From Arthrobacter gallicola (GTDB lineage Bacteria; Actinomycetota; Actinomycetes; Actinomycetales; Micrococcaceae), in contig NZ_JACSQD010000005.1 of the NCBI RefSeq assembly GCF_014836775.1, positions 167,551 to 231,550 of the forward strand: a DNA stretch of 64,000 nt, in the 5' to 3' direction. This document shows positions 20,036 to 28,300 of this stretch, piece after piece. Position numbers and translations under genes: made by a program. The notes below the pieces were generated by a model. It made no database searches, had not been told where the DNA came from, and was given only the letters and a program-made list of their open reading frames with translations. The number at the start of each line of letters is the position of its first letter. Positions within the stretch are counted from its first letter, which is position 1.

Positions 20036-21368
20036 CCCCGTGGACCCCCTGGACACCCCGGACGACGGCGCTGCGGCGGCGGGCGCGGCGGCAGAAAGGG
20101 CTGCGGCTGCGGCGGCGGGCGCGGCGGCAGAGAGGGCTGCGGCAGCGGCGGTCCGGGACCGGATTGACGCCATGTGGCGGATCGACGGTGCTGGGATTGT
20201 CGCGGCCCTGGCCCGTGCCACCGGGGACCTGGGGCTGGCAGAGGATGTCGCCCAGGAAGCGGTGGCCGAGGCGCTGGCCCGGTGGCCGGCGGAGGGCGTG
20301 CCGCGGAACCCGGCGGCCTGGCTCACCACTGTCGCCAAGCGCCGGGCAATTGATGCCTGGCGCCGGGCGGCACGGCTGCAGGACCGTTATACGGACCTGG
20401 GCCGGCGGCTGGAGGACGAGGCGGCACCGCAGTGGGATCCGCTGCCGGACGACGTCCTGAAACTTATTTTTGTAGCCTGTCATCCGGTGCTGTCCCGGGA
20501 GGCGCAGGTGGCCCTGACGCTGCGGATTGTGGGCGGACTGTCCGCCAGGGAGATCGCCCGGCTGTTCCTGCTGCCGGTGGCCACGGTGCAGCAGCGGATT
20601 GTCCGGGCGAAGAAGACCCTGGCCGCGGCCAGGGTTCCGTTTGATGTTCCGGAGCCGAATGAGTGGCGCGCCCGGCTCGGCGGGGTGCTCGCGGTGATCT
20701 ACCTTCTGTTCACCGAGGGGTACGCTGCCTCGTCCGGACCGTCGTGGATGCGCCAGGAACCGGCGTCGGAGGCCCTGCGGCTGGGCCGGCTGCTGGCCCG
20801 GCTTGTTCCGCGGGAGCCGGAGGCGCTCGCCTTGGTGGCCCTGATGGAGTTCCAGGCGTCCAGGTTCCGTGCCCGGACCAGGGCGGACGGGTCTCCGGTC
20901 CTGCTTTCCGACCAGGACCGGACGCTGTGGGACCGGGGTCAGATCGAGCGCGGGCGGGCCGCCCTGGCCCAGGCTGACGCGCTGGGACGGGGCCGGGGAA
21001 ACTATGCGCTGCAGGCCGCGATCGCGCAGTGCCATGCGGTTGCGCCGAGTGTCGAGGGCACCGACTGGCAGAGAATCGTGCTGCTGTACGAGGCGTTGGG
21101 CCGCCTGGCGCCGTCTCCGGTAGTGGAGCTGAACCGTGCCGTGGCGGTGTCCATGGCCACCGGACCGGCGACGGCGCTGGAGCTGGTGGACCGGCTTGCC
21201 GCCACGGGTGCCCTGCGCGGCTCACACCTGCTGCCCAGCGTGCGGGCGGAACTGCTGTCCCGTCTCGACCGGGAGGAAGAAGCGCGGGCAGAATTCAGTG
21301 CTGCCGCCGCACTGGCACGCAATGACCGGGAACGGGAGGTCCTGGAGCGGCGGGCCTTGGGGCTGTGA
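20028..21368 (+). CDS. ECF42-type RNA polymerase sigma factor with C-terminal TPR-like extension
   Basis: About 446 residues. After an Ala-rich N-terminus, sigma region 2 is seen in MWRIDGAGIVAALARATGDLGLAEDVAQEAVAEALARWP and AWLTTVAKRRAIDAWRR. Region 4 is in LTLRIVGGLSAREIARLFLLPVATVQQRIVRAKKTL. The remaining 230 or so residues are helical, with the conserved WRARLGGVLAVIYLLFTEGY and repeats like those of ECF42 sigma factors, whose extension is required for activity in studied cases. No anti-sigma factor is adjacent; the partner is the DGPF protein just upstream. The N-terminus has a tandem duplication (GAAAERAAAAA twice) from a 33-bp DNA repeat. GTG 20040 is an alternative start. Confidence 0.88.
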
Positions 21369-21425
21369 CCGTTCCGTGAATCCGTTTTCCGGACGGATCA
21401 GTTTTCGAGATCGATTCCGGACGGA

Positions 21426-22295
21426 TCAGTTTTCCGGAGCCGGGTCGGGGCTGGAGGTCCCCGGTCCAGAGGGGTCTGGCTGCTGCGGATCCTCTGCGGC
21501 CGGTCCGGACTGCGTCTCTGCGTCCGGATCCGGGTGACCCGGTGCCGGTTCGGCGTCGATCACCAGAACGGTGACGTTATCCCGGCCACCAGCACGCAGT
21601 GCGGCCTGGACCAGCGCCGCACAGGCGTCCTGCGGGTTGGAGACGGCGGAGAGGATCTGGAAGATGTGCCCGTCGCTGACCTCGCCCGTCAAACCGTCGG
21701 AGCAGACCATCAGGCGGTCCCCCGGCTCCACCGGAAGCAGCCAGAAATCCGCACTGGTGTCGTTGCCGGTGCCCAGTGCGCGGGTCACCACATGGCGGCG
21801 GGGGTGAACCAGCGCCTCATCCGGGGTGATCTGGCCAAGGTCCACAAGTTCCTGGACCTCGCTGTGGTCCACGGTGACCTGCTCCAGGACGCCGCGGGAC
21901 AGCCGGTAGGTGCGGGAGTCTCCCACGTTGAAGACCAGCCAGTACGGCTGGGAATCCTCCTGGACCAGCACCGCTCCCGTCAGTGTGGTTCCGGCGCGGC
22001 CGCCGGTTTCCTCACGGATCTGCCGGTCGGCCTTAGCCAGCAGTTCCTCCACCTCGGCGGCGGGCACCTCGGGGAGGTGTTCGCCAACAATCCGGGAGTC
22101 GGCCAGGGTCCGCACGCAGATGCTGCTGGCCACCTCGCCTGCTTCGTGTCCGCCCATGCCGTCTGCGACCGCGAAGATCGGATCCGCGGCGATCAGTGAA
22201 TCCTCGTTTAGTTCACGTCTCAGGCCGCGGTCGGAGGCATAGCCGAAGACCGCCTCGAGTTCCAACGCCTCGGCTGTCGTTTCGTCGGAGTTCAT
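21426..22295 (-). CDS. PP2C-family Ser/Thr protein phosphatase
   Basis: A 289-residue cytoplasmic phosphatase. The classical PP2C motifs are all present: RRELNEDS, IFAVADGMGGHEAGEVAS with the metal-binding Asp residues, TGAVL, LMVCSDGLTGEVSD, and GGRDNVTVLVIDAE. It ends in an acidic, Pro/Asp-rich tail and has no membrane segment, unlike PstP. It probably reverses Ser/Thr kinase phosphorylation. A 215-bp GC-rich gap upstream separates it from the cyclase gene. Confidence 0.92.
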   Translation of the reverse strand: MNSDETTAEALELEAVFGYASDRGLRRELNEDSLIAADPIFAVADGMGGHEAGEVASSICVRTLADSRIVGEHLPEVPAAEVEELLAKADRQIREETGGRAGTTLTGAVLVQEDSQPYWLVFNVGDSRTYRLSRGVLEQVTVDHSEVQELVDLGQITPDEALVHPRRHVVTRALGTGNDTSADFWLLPVEPGDRLMVCSDGLTGEVSDGHIFQILSAVSNPQDACAALVQAALRAGGRDNVTVLVIDAEPAPGHPDPDAETQSGPAAEDPQQPDPSGPGTSSPDPAPEN

Positions 22296-22510
22296 TCACG
22301 CCCTATCCGGAAGCTGTGCTGTGATGATGCGCTGTGGTGATGTGTCTAACGTTCTCCCCATTACCCTAACGGACCACCACCTCATCAGCGGTGCTGCGGC
22401 GGGTCACGGTGCTGCGGCGGGTCACACGGCCCGCCCGGCGGGGCGTGGACGGCGGGAGCGCCGCGAGCCCGGGACCCCGGCGGCAGCGGCGGCAGCGGCG
22501 GCACCGGACC

Positions 22511-23653
22511 TTAGTCCAGGATCAGCCCCTGCCCGGTCCCCCTGGCCAGGGTCACGGGGTGAATCTCGCCGAAACCGCGTACGTTGCGCGGCGGATGCGG
22601 GATCAGGACGAAGCTGTCATTATTACGCAGCGCCGCGGCCGTGGATGCGTCGGTCAGCACCGTTCCGGGTTCTGCCAGCGAGGTCAGCCGGGAGGCCAGG
22701 TTGACGGTCGGTCCGTAAATGTCACCCAGCCGGGACAGCACCCGCCCCCACACCACCGCCACCCGGGCGGAGGGAAGCAGCTCATCTTCGCTGAAGGCCT
22801 TGGCCAGCGCCAGGGAGATCTCCGCACCGGCTTCCGGGGTTTCCGCGTTGAACAGGACTTCATCACCGATGGTCTTCACCAGTCGTCCGCCGCCTACGGA
22901 GATGATTTCGGAGCACTTGTGCTCAAAACGCTGGACCATTTGGGCCAGTGTCTTCTCGTTCATCTGCCGCGACAGGCTCGTGTAGGACACCAGGTCCGCA
23001 AAGCCGACGGCGCGGGCCAGCGGCAGCGGATTGTCGTCGGCATCGGCGTCGTGGCTCGCCAGTCCCGCTTCGGCCCGGAGCGCCAGCCGCTGAATCGCGG
23101 CGTTCAGCTGCCGTTTCCAGGCATAGACAAGGGTCTTTTCCAGCGGCTCAATGAGGTCCGGCAGCGCTGCGACCAGTTTTTTACGCGCCTCCGCATCGGT
23201 GATTCCGCGCTGGACCACCATCTCCTCCACGAGGGCTTCGACCTGCCACACCACCATGCGGTCGGTCATCTGCCCGATCGAGCGCATGATCGAAATGGCA
23301 GCTTCCTCGGTGAGCTGTTCGTCGCGGACCAGCTGAATCACGGTGCTCAGTGCATCGCGGTCCGCCTCGGTGAAGAACACCGCGTCGTCGTCGAGGTTGG
23401 GGAACCCCATGGCCCGCCAGAGCTTGCGGGCGGAGAGCAGGGAGACACCGGCTCCGGCAGCTGCTTCCCGCCGCTTGAGCGTCCGCGGACCACCGATCAG
23501 CTGCGCTTCAAGTTTGCGCACGTCCTCCCGGTCAATTGCCCCCGGGGAATCCGCAAGCGTGGACTTCTCAGGCAGCGGCACGGCATTCATGGACAGGGTC
23601 AGCGGCTCGGGTTCGACGGCGTCGTCAGGCGCTTCGGAGCCCTGATCACTCAT
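22511..23653 (-). CDS. Class III adenylate/guanylate cyclase with N-terminal regulatory domain
   Basis: A 380-residue protein. Residues about 45-150 match the regulatory domain seen in Rv1264-type cyclases (LTLSMNAV, RTLKRREAAAGAGVSLLSARKLWRAMGFPNLDDDAVFFTEADR). Residues about 210-380 are the catalytic domain: metal Asp D220 in AVGFADLVSYT and D264 in VKTIGDEVLF, and transition-state residues in YGPTVNLASRLT. In Rv1264 the regulatory domain makes activity pH dependent; that is knowledge of the family, not shown here. ATG 23653 overlaps the PH-domain gene stop by 8 bases. Confidence 0.92.
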   Translation of the reverse strand: MSDQGSEAPDDAVEPEPLTLSMNAVPLPEKSTLADSPGAIDREDVRKLEAQLIGGPRTLKRREAAAGAGVSLLSARKLWRAMGFPNLDDDAVFFTEADRDALSTVIQLVRDEQLTEEAAISIMRSIGQMTDRMVVWQVEALVEEMVVQRGITDAEARKKLVAALPDLIEPLEKTLVYAWKRQLNAAIQRLALRAEAGLASHDADADDNPLPLARAVGFADLVSYTSLSRQMNEKTLAQMVQRFEHKCSEIISVGGGRLVKTIGDEVLFNAETPEAGAEISLALAKAFSEDELLPSARVAVVWGRVLSRLGDIYGPTVNLASRLTSLAEPGTVLTDASTAAALRNNDSFVLIPHPPRNVRGFGEIHPVTLARGTGQGLILD

Positions 23654-24215
23654 AGCCGCTCCAATCGTCGTCGTAACCCGTGCTTCCTTCAATATCTACA
23701 CCATCGAACATCGCTGTCATGGGCAGCTGCTCTATGGTGGCCAACACAATCGACTTGAATTTATGCACCTCAGGCACGGAGGGATAGTCAATCACCCGGC
23801 CGCGGCCAAGGTCGATCCGCAGGGTTCCGGCCCGCTGCATCCGCTGCAGGATCCCCTGCCGCGCTTCCAGCTGGTAGATCGAGGCCAGCGGCAGATCGTG
23901 CTCACGGCGCCGAAGAATGCCCCGGCGCTGGATCAGCCGCCGGCTGGTCAGCACATAGCGGGTGGCGTTCCACCGCAGCACCGGCGGCACACAGAACCGT
24001 GCCAGCAGCAGAACGGTCAGGAGAACGACGGCGGGCCCCAGCACAAACGTCCAGTCCGCCACGGCGGCAGGAAGCGTGTCCCGGCCCAGGTACCCCAGCG
24101 CGAAGCCCCCTGCAGCACCGGCCGCAGCGGCCAGCAGGATCGGACCCAGCAGTGGTCCGGCATGTGGCCGCGCAGCCACAATCACCTGTTCCCCCGGCTC
24201 CAGCCTCATCCGCAC
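23646..24215 (-). CDS. Bacterial PH-domain (YdbS-like) membrane protein
   Basis: A 189-residue protein. The N-terminus has RLEPGEQVIVAARPHAGPL, then two hydrophobic segments (about 22-45 and 55-75), then a bacterial PH domain starting at RWNATRYVLTSRRLIQRRGILRRREHDLPLASIYQLEARQ. Members of this group are membrane proteins of unknown role. The start is GTG 24215 or ATG 24209, 22 bases after the birA stop. It is cotranscribed with birA and the cyclase. Confidence 0.82.
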   Translation of the reverse strand: MRMRLEPGEQVIVAARPHAGPLLGPILLAAAAGAAGGFALGYLGRDTLPAAVADWTFVLGPAVVLLTVLLLARFCVPPVLRWNATRYVLTSRRLIQRRGILRRREHDLPLASIYQLEARQGILQRMQRAGTLRIDLGRGRVIDYPSVPEVHKFKSIVLATIEQLPMTAMFDGVDIEGSTGYDDDWSGYE

Positions 24216-24237
24216 CGGAGCCCGTTTGGGCGCGCGC

Positions 24238-25122
24238 TCATGCCTCAGCGGCCCGGAGATGCACCACGTCTGCCGCGGTCACCGCATGCCGGATGCCCTC
24301 GCCGTCGACAATCAGCAGCCCACCGTGGGGATCGAGCCCGACGGCGCGGCCCACCAGTTCCGATTCGCCCGGAAGTAAGGCCCGGACCTGCCGGCCCAGC
24401 GTGATCATCCGCGCCGCGATGCTCTCCTTCAGGGTCCGGCCAGCCGCCTGGGGCACATCCGCATCCCCGTCAACGGCGCAGAACCCGCGGTAGTCCTCGG
24501 TGAACCGAAGCAGATAATCCTCCAGCAGGACGTTCCGGTCCGTGGTGGAGGCGTATTCCATCAGCAGACTGGTGGCGGTGCTTACCGGCTGGTCCTCGTC
24601 GGTAAGAGAGACGTTCAGACCGGTGCCGACCACGACGGCGGGCGGATTGCCGGAGGTCTCCGGAACCACCTGCGCCAGGACGCCGGCCAGCTTCCGGCCG
24701 TCCACCATGACGTCGTTGGGCCACTTCAGCTTGGGCTCCACGCCCGTGCGGGCGGCGATGCTCTCGGTGAGCGATAACGCTGAGAGCAGGGACAGCCATC
24801 CATAGGACTGGGTCGGCAGCGGCCGCCCCGAAGGATTAACCGGGCGCAGCAGGACACTGACGAACAGCGAGGACCGTTCCGGCGCTTCCCAGGTGCGGCC
24901 CAGCCGGCCCCGGCCGGCGGTTTGGAGTTCCGCGGTCAGCACGGAGAGGTCGGGGTACGCCGACGGCACCAGCCGCGCGGCGTCGGCAAGGTCAACGTTT
25001 GTGGATCCGGTCTCGGAAACCACGTCCAGCCGGGACAGGGGTCCTGCGGGGGCAACAAGGCGCGCCTGGAGCCGCTCCGGTTCCAGGGGTGGACGCTCCA
25101 TGCTGGAGTAGTGCAAATGCAT
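24238..25122 (-). CDS. birA: Biotin--[acetyl-CoA-carboxylase] ligase
   Basis: Attaches biotin to the carrier domain of acyl-CoA carboxylases. The 294-residue protein has the ligase core: ETGSTNVDLAD, the biotinyl-AMP loop AGRGRLGRTW, LKWPNDVMVDGRKLAGVLAQ, and a C-terminal SH3-like domain. It lacks the N-terminal DNA-binding domain of E. coli BirA, so it is a mono-functional ligase, as in mycobacteria. ATG 25122 is used; ATG 25101 is possible. Its substrate AccA3 is encoded at 36133-37917. Confidence 0.95.
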   Translation of the reverse strand: MHLHYSSMERPPLEPERLQARLVAPAGPLSRLDVVSETGSTNVDLADAARLVPSAYPDLSVLTAELQTAGRGRLGRTWEAPERSSLFVSVLLRPVNPSGRPLPTQSYGWLSLLSALSLTESIAARTGVEPKLKWPNDVMVDGRKLAGVLAQVVPETSGNPPAVVVGTGLNVSLTDEDQPVSTATSLLMEYASTTDRNVLLEDYLLRFTEDYRGFCAVDGDADVPQAAGRTLKESIAARMITLGRQVRALLPGESELVGRAVGLDPHGGLLIVDGEGIRHAVTAADVVHLRAAEA

Positions 25123-25151
25123 GCCTCCGATCTTACGCGCCGGGTCCCCCG

Positions 25152-25273
25152 GTCAGGCGGACCGGGTCCGCCTGACGCCGGGCTGCACCGGCCGGGCGTC
25201 GGGCTGCACCGGCCAGCGCCGGGCGGCCGGTGCCGGGCTGCACCGGCCAGCGCCGGGCGGGCGGGCCAGCCGG
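25152..25273. repeat. Hairpin followed by three tandem GC-rich copies
   Basis: GTCAGGCGGAC (25152-25162) and GTCCGCCTGAC (25166-25176) form an 11-bp stem with a 3-base loop. The next 100 bases hold three copies of a GGGCTGCACCGGCC-G/A-G-type unit. It lies just past the SDR stop and before birA, so it may end SDR transcription. Confidence 0.55.
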
Positions 25274-25284
25274 GCGGGCGCCGC

Positions 25285-26136
25285 TTAGAGGAAGAAGTCC
25301 GCCATGAGCTGGTCTTCCGGCGCACCGAGACTGTACTTGGTGAAGTCAGTGACCCCCTCTTCGGACAGGACCTGTTCGTCGGTGTAGAAGTTGCCGGTCG
25401 CTTCCTTCCCGGGGCGGGTCAGGATGGCGTGCGCGGCGTCGGCCATGATGTCGGCGCTGCGGGAAACCCGGGCAAGTTCGGAGCCGCCGGGCATGTTGCG
25501 GATGGCAGCGGTGTCAATGGAGGTGCACGGCCAGAGCGAGTTGACCCCGATCCCGTCCTTTCGCAGTTCTTCCGCCAGGCCCAGCGTGGTCAGGGACATG
25601 CCGTATTTGGCCATGGTGTAGGCGAGGTAGCTGCCGGCCCATTTCGGGTCCAGGTTCAGCGGCGGGGAAAGGGTAAGGATATGGCCGTTGTCGGAGTTCC
25701 GCAGGGCCTGCAGGGAGGACTTGGAGAGCAGGAACGTTCCCCGCGCGTTGATGTCCTGCATCAGGTCGTAGCTCTTCATGGTGACGTCGTCCGTGCCGCG
25801 CAGATCGATGGCGGAGGCATTGTTCAAAACGATGTCGATCCCGCCGAACCGTTCCACCGTGGCCGCGACAGCGTTGGCGACATCCTCGTCGCTGCGGACG
25901 TCCCCAATAATCGGCAGGGCTTTGCCGCCGGCTGCTTCCAGCTGCTCCGCGGCGGTGTAGACCGTGCCCTCCAGCTTGGGATGCGGTTCACCGGTCTTCG
26001 CGAGCATGGCGATGTTGGCGCCGTCGGCAGCCGCCCTCAGGGCGATGGCCAGGCCAATGCCCCGGCTGCCGCCGGACATCAGGATGGTGCGTCCAGCGAG
26101 GGAACGCGGGTTCGAAGAGGCTGTGTTCGAGGTCAT
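25285..26136 (-). CDS. SDR-family oxidoreductase (HSDL2-like)
   Basis: A 283-residue short-chain dehydrogenase. The nucleotide site is ILMSGGSRGIGLAIALRAA, with KTGEPHPKLEGTVYTAAEQLEAAGG resembling hydroxysteroid-dehydrogenase-like 2 proteins. NNASAIDL follows, and the catalytic Tyr and Lys are in SYLAYTMAKYGM. The conserved upstream Ser is probably in ILTLSPPLNL. Its substrate is unknown; HSDL2 relatives act in lipid metabolism, consistent with the adjacent acyl-CoA carboxylase genes. ATG 26136 was chosen because the domain begins directly after it. An 18-bp palindrome lies 31 bases upstream. Confidence 0.88.
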   Translation of the reverse strand: MTSNTASSNPRSLAGRTILMSGGSRGIGLAIALRAAADGANIAMLAKTGEPHPKLEGTVYTAAEQLEAAGGKALPIIGDVRSDEDVANAVAATVERFGGIDIVLNNASAIDLRGTDDVTMKSYDLMQDINARGTFLLSKSSLQALRNSDNGHILTLSPPLNLDPKWAGSYLAYTMAKYGMSLTTLGLAEELRKDGIGVNSLWPCTSIDTAAIRNMPGGSELARVSRSADIMADAAHAILTRPGKEATGNFYTDEQVLSEEGVTDFTKYSLGAPEDQLMADFFL

Positions 26137-26166
26137 ACGGACAGGGTAATGCACTCGCGGCAAATA

Positions 26167-26184
26167 TGTTACTCGTGAGTAACA
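26167..26184. promoter_or_regulatory. Perfect palindromic operator candidate
   Basis: TGTTACTCGTGAGTAACA is an 8+2+8 perfect inverted repeat in the divergent region between the SDR and accD genes, close to the SDR start. Its form is typical of a TetR-type regulator site; no such regulator is in the window. Confidence 0.6.
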
Positions 26185-26287
26185 TCGGGTCCATAGCGGT
26201 TGCACCCACCCCCGCCCCAGCGGAATGGCCCCGGCCTTCCCGGCACCCACACCTGCCTTCACTGAGCCAACGCGCCGGGACCGAAAT

Positions 26288-26302
26288 TGTAGGATTCCTA
26301 CA
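26288..26302. promoter_or_regulatory. Second palindrome in the accD upstream region
   Basis: TGTAGGA-T-TCCTACA is a perfect 7+1+7 dyad 140 bases before accD. The 305-bp region between SDR and accD thus has two different palindromes and otherwise no gene. Confidence 0.45.
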
Positions 26303-26441
26303 CCCGGGATGGGTGTTGCCGCTCACTAGACTGGGTAGAACGCGCGCCCCGTTGTGTAAAACCTACTGAAACCCACTTCAGGGATGCACCAGCAGGGCGG
26401 CACCGACCGGCAGCCATCCCCCAGAAGCACCCGGAGAGCAC

Positions 26442-28037
26442 ATGAGCATCGACCAGGACATCGACCTGCAGACCACCGCAGGCAAAATTGCGGACTTCCG
26501 GCGCCGCCAGGCCCTGGCCGCAGCACCTTCCGGGCCCGCTGCCATCGAGAAGCAGCATGCCCGGGGCAAGCACACCGCCCGCGAGCGCATCGACCTGCTG
26601 CTGGACGAGGGCTCATTTGTCGAATTCGATGCCCTGGCGGTCCACCGCTCCACCGCCTTCGGGATGGAAAAGAAAAAGCCGCTCGGCGACGGACTGGTCT
26701 CCGGCTACGGCACCGTCGACGGCCGCCCGGTGGCGGTCTACAGCCAGGACTTCACCGTGTACGGCGGTTCGCTGAGCCAGGTCAACGGCGAAAAGATCGT
26801 CAAGGTGCAGGAACACGCCCTGCGCAACGGCTGCCCGGTCATCGGCATCCTGGACGGCGGCGGCGCCCGCATCCAGGAAGGCGTGGCCTCCCTGGCGATG
26901 TTCGCCGATATCTTCCGCAACAATGTCCACGCGTCCGGCGTCGTACCCCAGATCTCCCTGATCATGGGCCCGTCGGCCGGCGGTGCCGCCTATTCTCCCG
27001 CCCTGACCGACTACGTGGTGATGGTGGACAAGACCTCCCACATGTTCATCACCGGACCGGACGTGATCAAGACCGTCACCGGTGAAGACGTGGACATGGA
27101 AACCCTCGGCGGCGCACGGCAGCACAACGCCAACACCGGCACCTCCACGTACCTGGCCTCCGATGAGGAGGACGCCATCGACTTCGTGCGGGAGCTGCTG
27201 GACTTCCTGCCCTCCAACAACCTGGCCGAGGCGCCGCTGGCGGCGTTCGACCAGGACATGGAGATCACCGACGGCGACCTCGCCCTGGACTCGCTCATCC
27301 CGGACTCGGCGAACCAGCCCTATGACATGCGCACGGTCATTGAACAGGTGGTCGACGACGGTCATTTCCTGGAGATGCAGGCCCTGTACGCTCCGAACGT
27401 GATCATCGGCTACGGCCGGCTCGAAGGCCACACGGTGGGCATCGTCGCCAACCAGCCCCTGCAGTTCGCCGGCACCCTGGACATCAATGCCTCGGAGAAG
27501 GCGGCGCGGTTTGTCCGGAACTGCGATGCGTTCAACATCCCCATCCTCACCTTCGTGGACGTTCCCGGCTTCCTGCCCGGCAAGGACCAGGAGTTCCAGG
27601 GCATCATCCGCCGCGGCGCCAAGCTGCTCTACGCCTACGCTGAAGCCACCGTGCCGAAGCTGACCGTGATCACCCGCAAGGCCTACGGCGGCGCATACAT
27701 CGTGATGGGCTCCAAGAAGCTGGGGGCTGATCTCAACGTCGCCTGGCCCACCGCGCAGATCGGCGTGATGGGCGCCCAGGGTGCAGTGAACATCCTGTAC
27801 CGCGGGCAGCTGGCAGCGGCGGCTGCGGAAGGCCGCGACGTCGACGAAGTCCGGCAGGGCTTTATCAACGCCTACGAAGAAGAGCTGCTCAACCCGTACC
27901 AGTCAGCGGAGCTGGGCTATGTCGACGCCGTGATCGCGCCGTCGGAAACCCGGCTACAGCTGATCCGCGGCCTGCGTGCCCTGCGGGACAAGCGTGCCGC
28001 ACTCCCGCACAAGAAGCACGGAAACATCCCGCTGTGA
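26442..28037 (+). CDS. accD: Acyl-CoA carboxylase carboxyltransferase (beta) subunit
   Basis: Transfers carboxyl from carboxybiotin to acetyl- or propionyl-CoA. The 531-residue protein has the crotonase-like halves: GQEKH-type [17 protein letters not shown] at the start, [19 protein letters not shown] and [15 protein letters not shown] in the N-half, and [47 protein letters not shown] in the C-half. It resembles AccD5/PccB of actinobacteria. ATG 26442 follows GGAGA. Its stop overlaps accE (ATGA-like), and AccA3 encoded 8 kb away should supply the biotin subunit. Confidence 0.94.
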   Translation: MSIDQDIDLQTTAGKIADFRRRQALAAAPSGPAAIEKQHARGKHTARERIDLLLDEGSFVEFDALAVHRSTAFGMEKKKPLGDGLVSGYGTVDGRPVAVYSQDFTVYGGSLSQVNGEKIVKVQEHALRNGCPVIGILDGGGARIQEGVASLAMFADIFRNNVHASGVVPQISLIMGPSAGGAAYSPALTDYVVMVDKTSHMFITGPDVIKTVTGEDVDMETLGGARQHNANTGTSTYLASDEEDAIDFVRELLDFLPSNNLAEAPLAAFDQDMEITDGDLALDSLIPDSANQPYDMRTVIEQVVDDGHFLEMQALYAPNVIIGYGRLEGHTVGIVANQPLQFAGTLDINASEKAARFVRNCDAFNIPILTFVDVPGFLPGKDQEFQGIIRRGAKLLYAYAEATVPKLTVITRKAYGGAYIVMGSKKLGADLNVAWPTAQIGVMGAQGAVNILYRGQLAAAAAEGRDVDEVRQGFINAYEEELLNPYQSAELGYVDAVIAPSETRLQLIRGLRALRDKRAALPHKKHGNIPL

Positions 28038-28282
28038 GCACCGTAAACGACGCCGCCGGCGCCCCTGAAGAGCCGCTGTTCCAGGTACTGGCCGGCAACC
28101 CGACGGATGAGGAACTGGCTGTCCTGGCCGCCGTCGTCGTCGGTCTCAGCGCCGGTGCCGCAGACCCGGAACCGCAGCATGCGGCGGACCCGGCGAGCAC
28201 CCGCCGCGCCTGGACCAGACGGCGCCAGCTCAGCCTGCGGCCCGCTCCCGGACCGGGCTCGTGGCGGCGCAGCTACCGCTGA
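28034..28282 (+). CDS. accE: Acyl-CoA carboxylase epsilon subunit
   Basis: A small 82-residue protein with the signature of actinobacterial epsilon subunits: [24 protein letters not shown], then a Pro/Ala-rich linker and a Trp/Arg-rich end ([23 protein letters not shown]). Epsilon subunits bridge and stimulate the alpha-beta complex. GTG 28034 overlaps the accD stop, so they are coupled. Confidence 0.9.
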   Translation: MSTVNDAAGAPEEPLFQVLAGNPTDEELAVLAAVVVGLSAGAADPEPQHAADPASTRRAWTRRRQLSLRPAPGPGSWRRSYR

Positions 28283-28300
28283 CCCGTTACGCTCGGGAGT

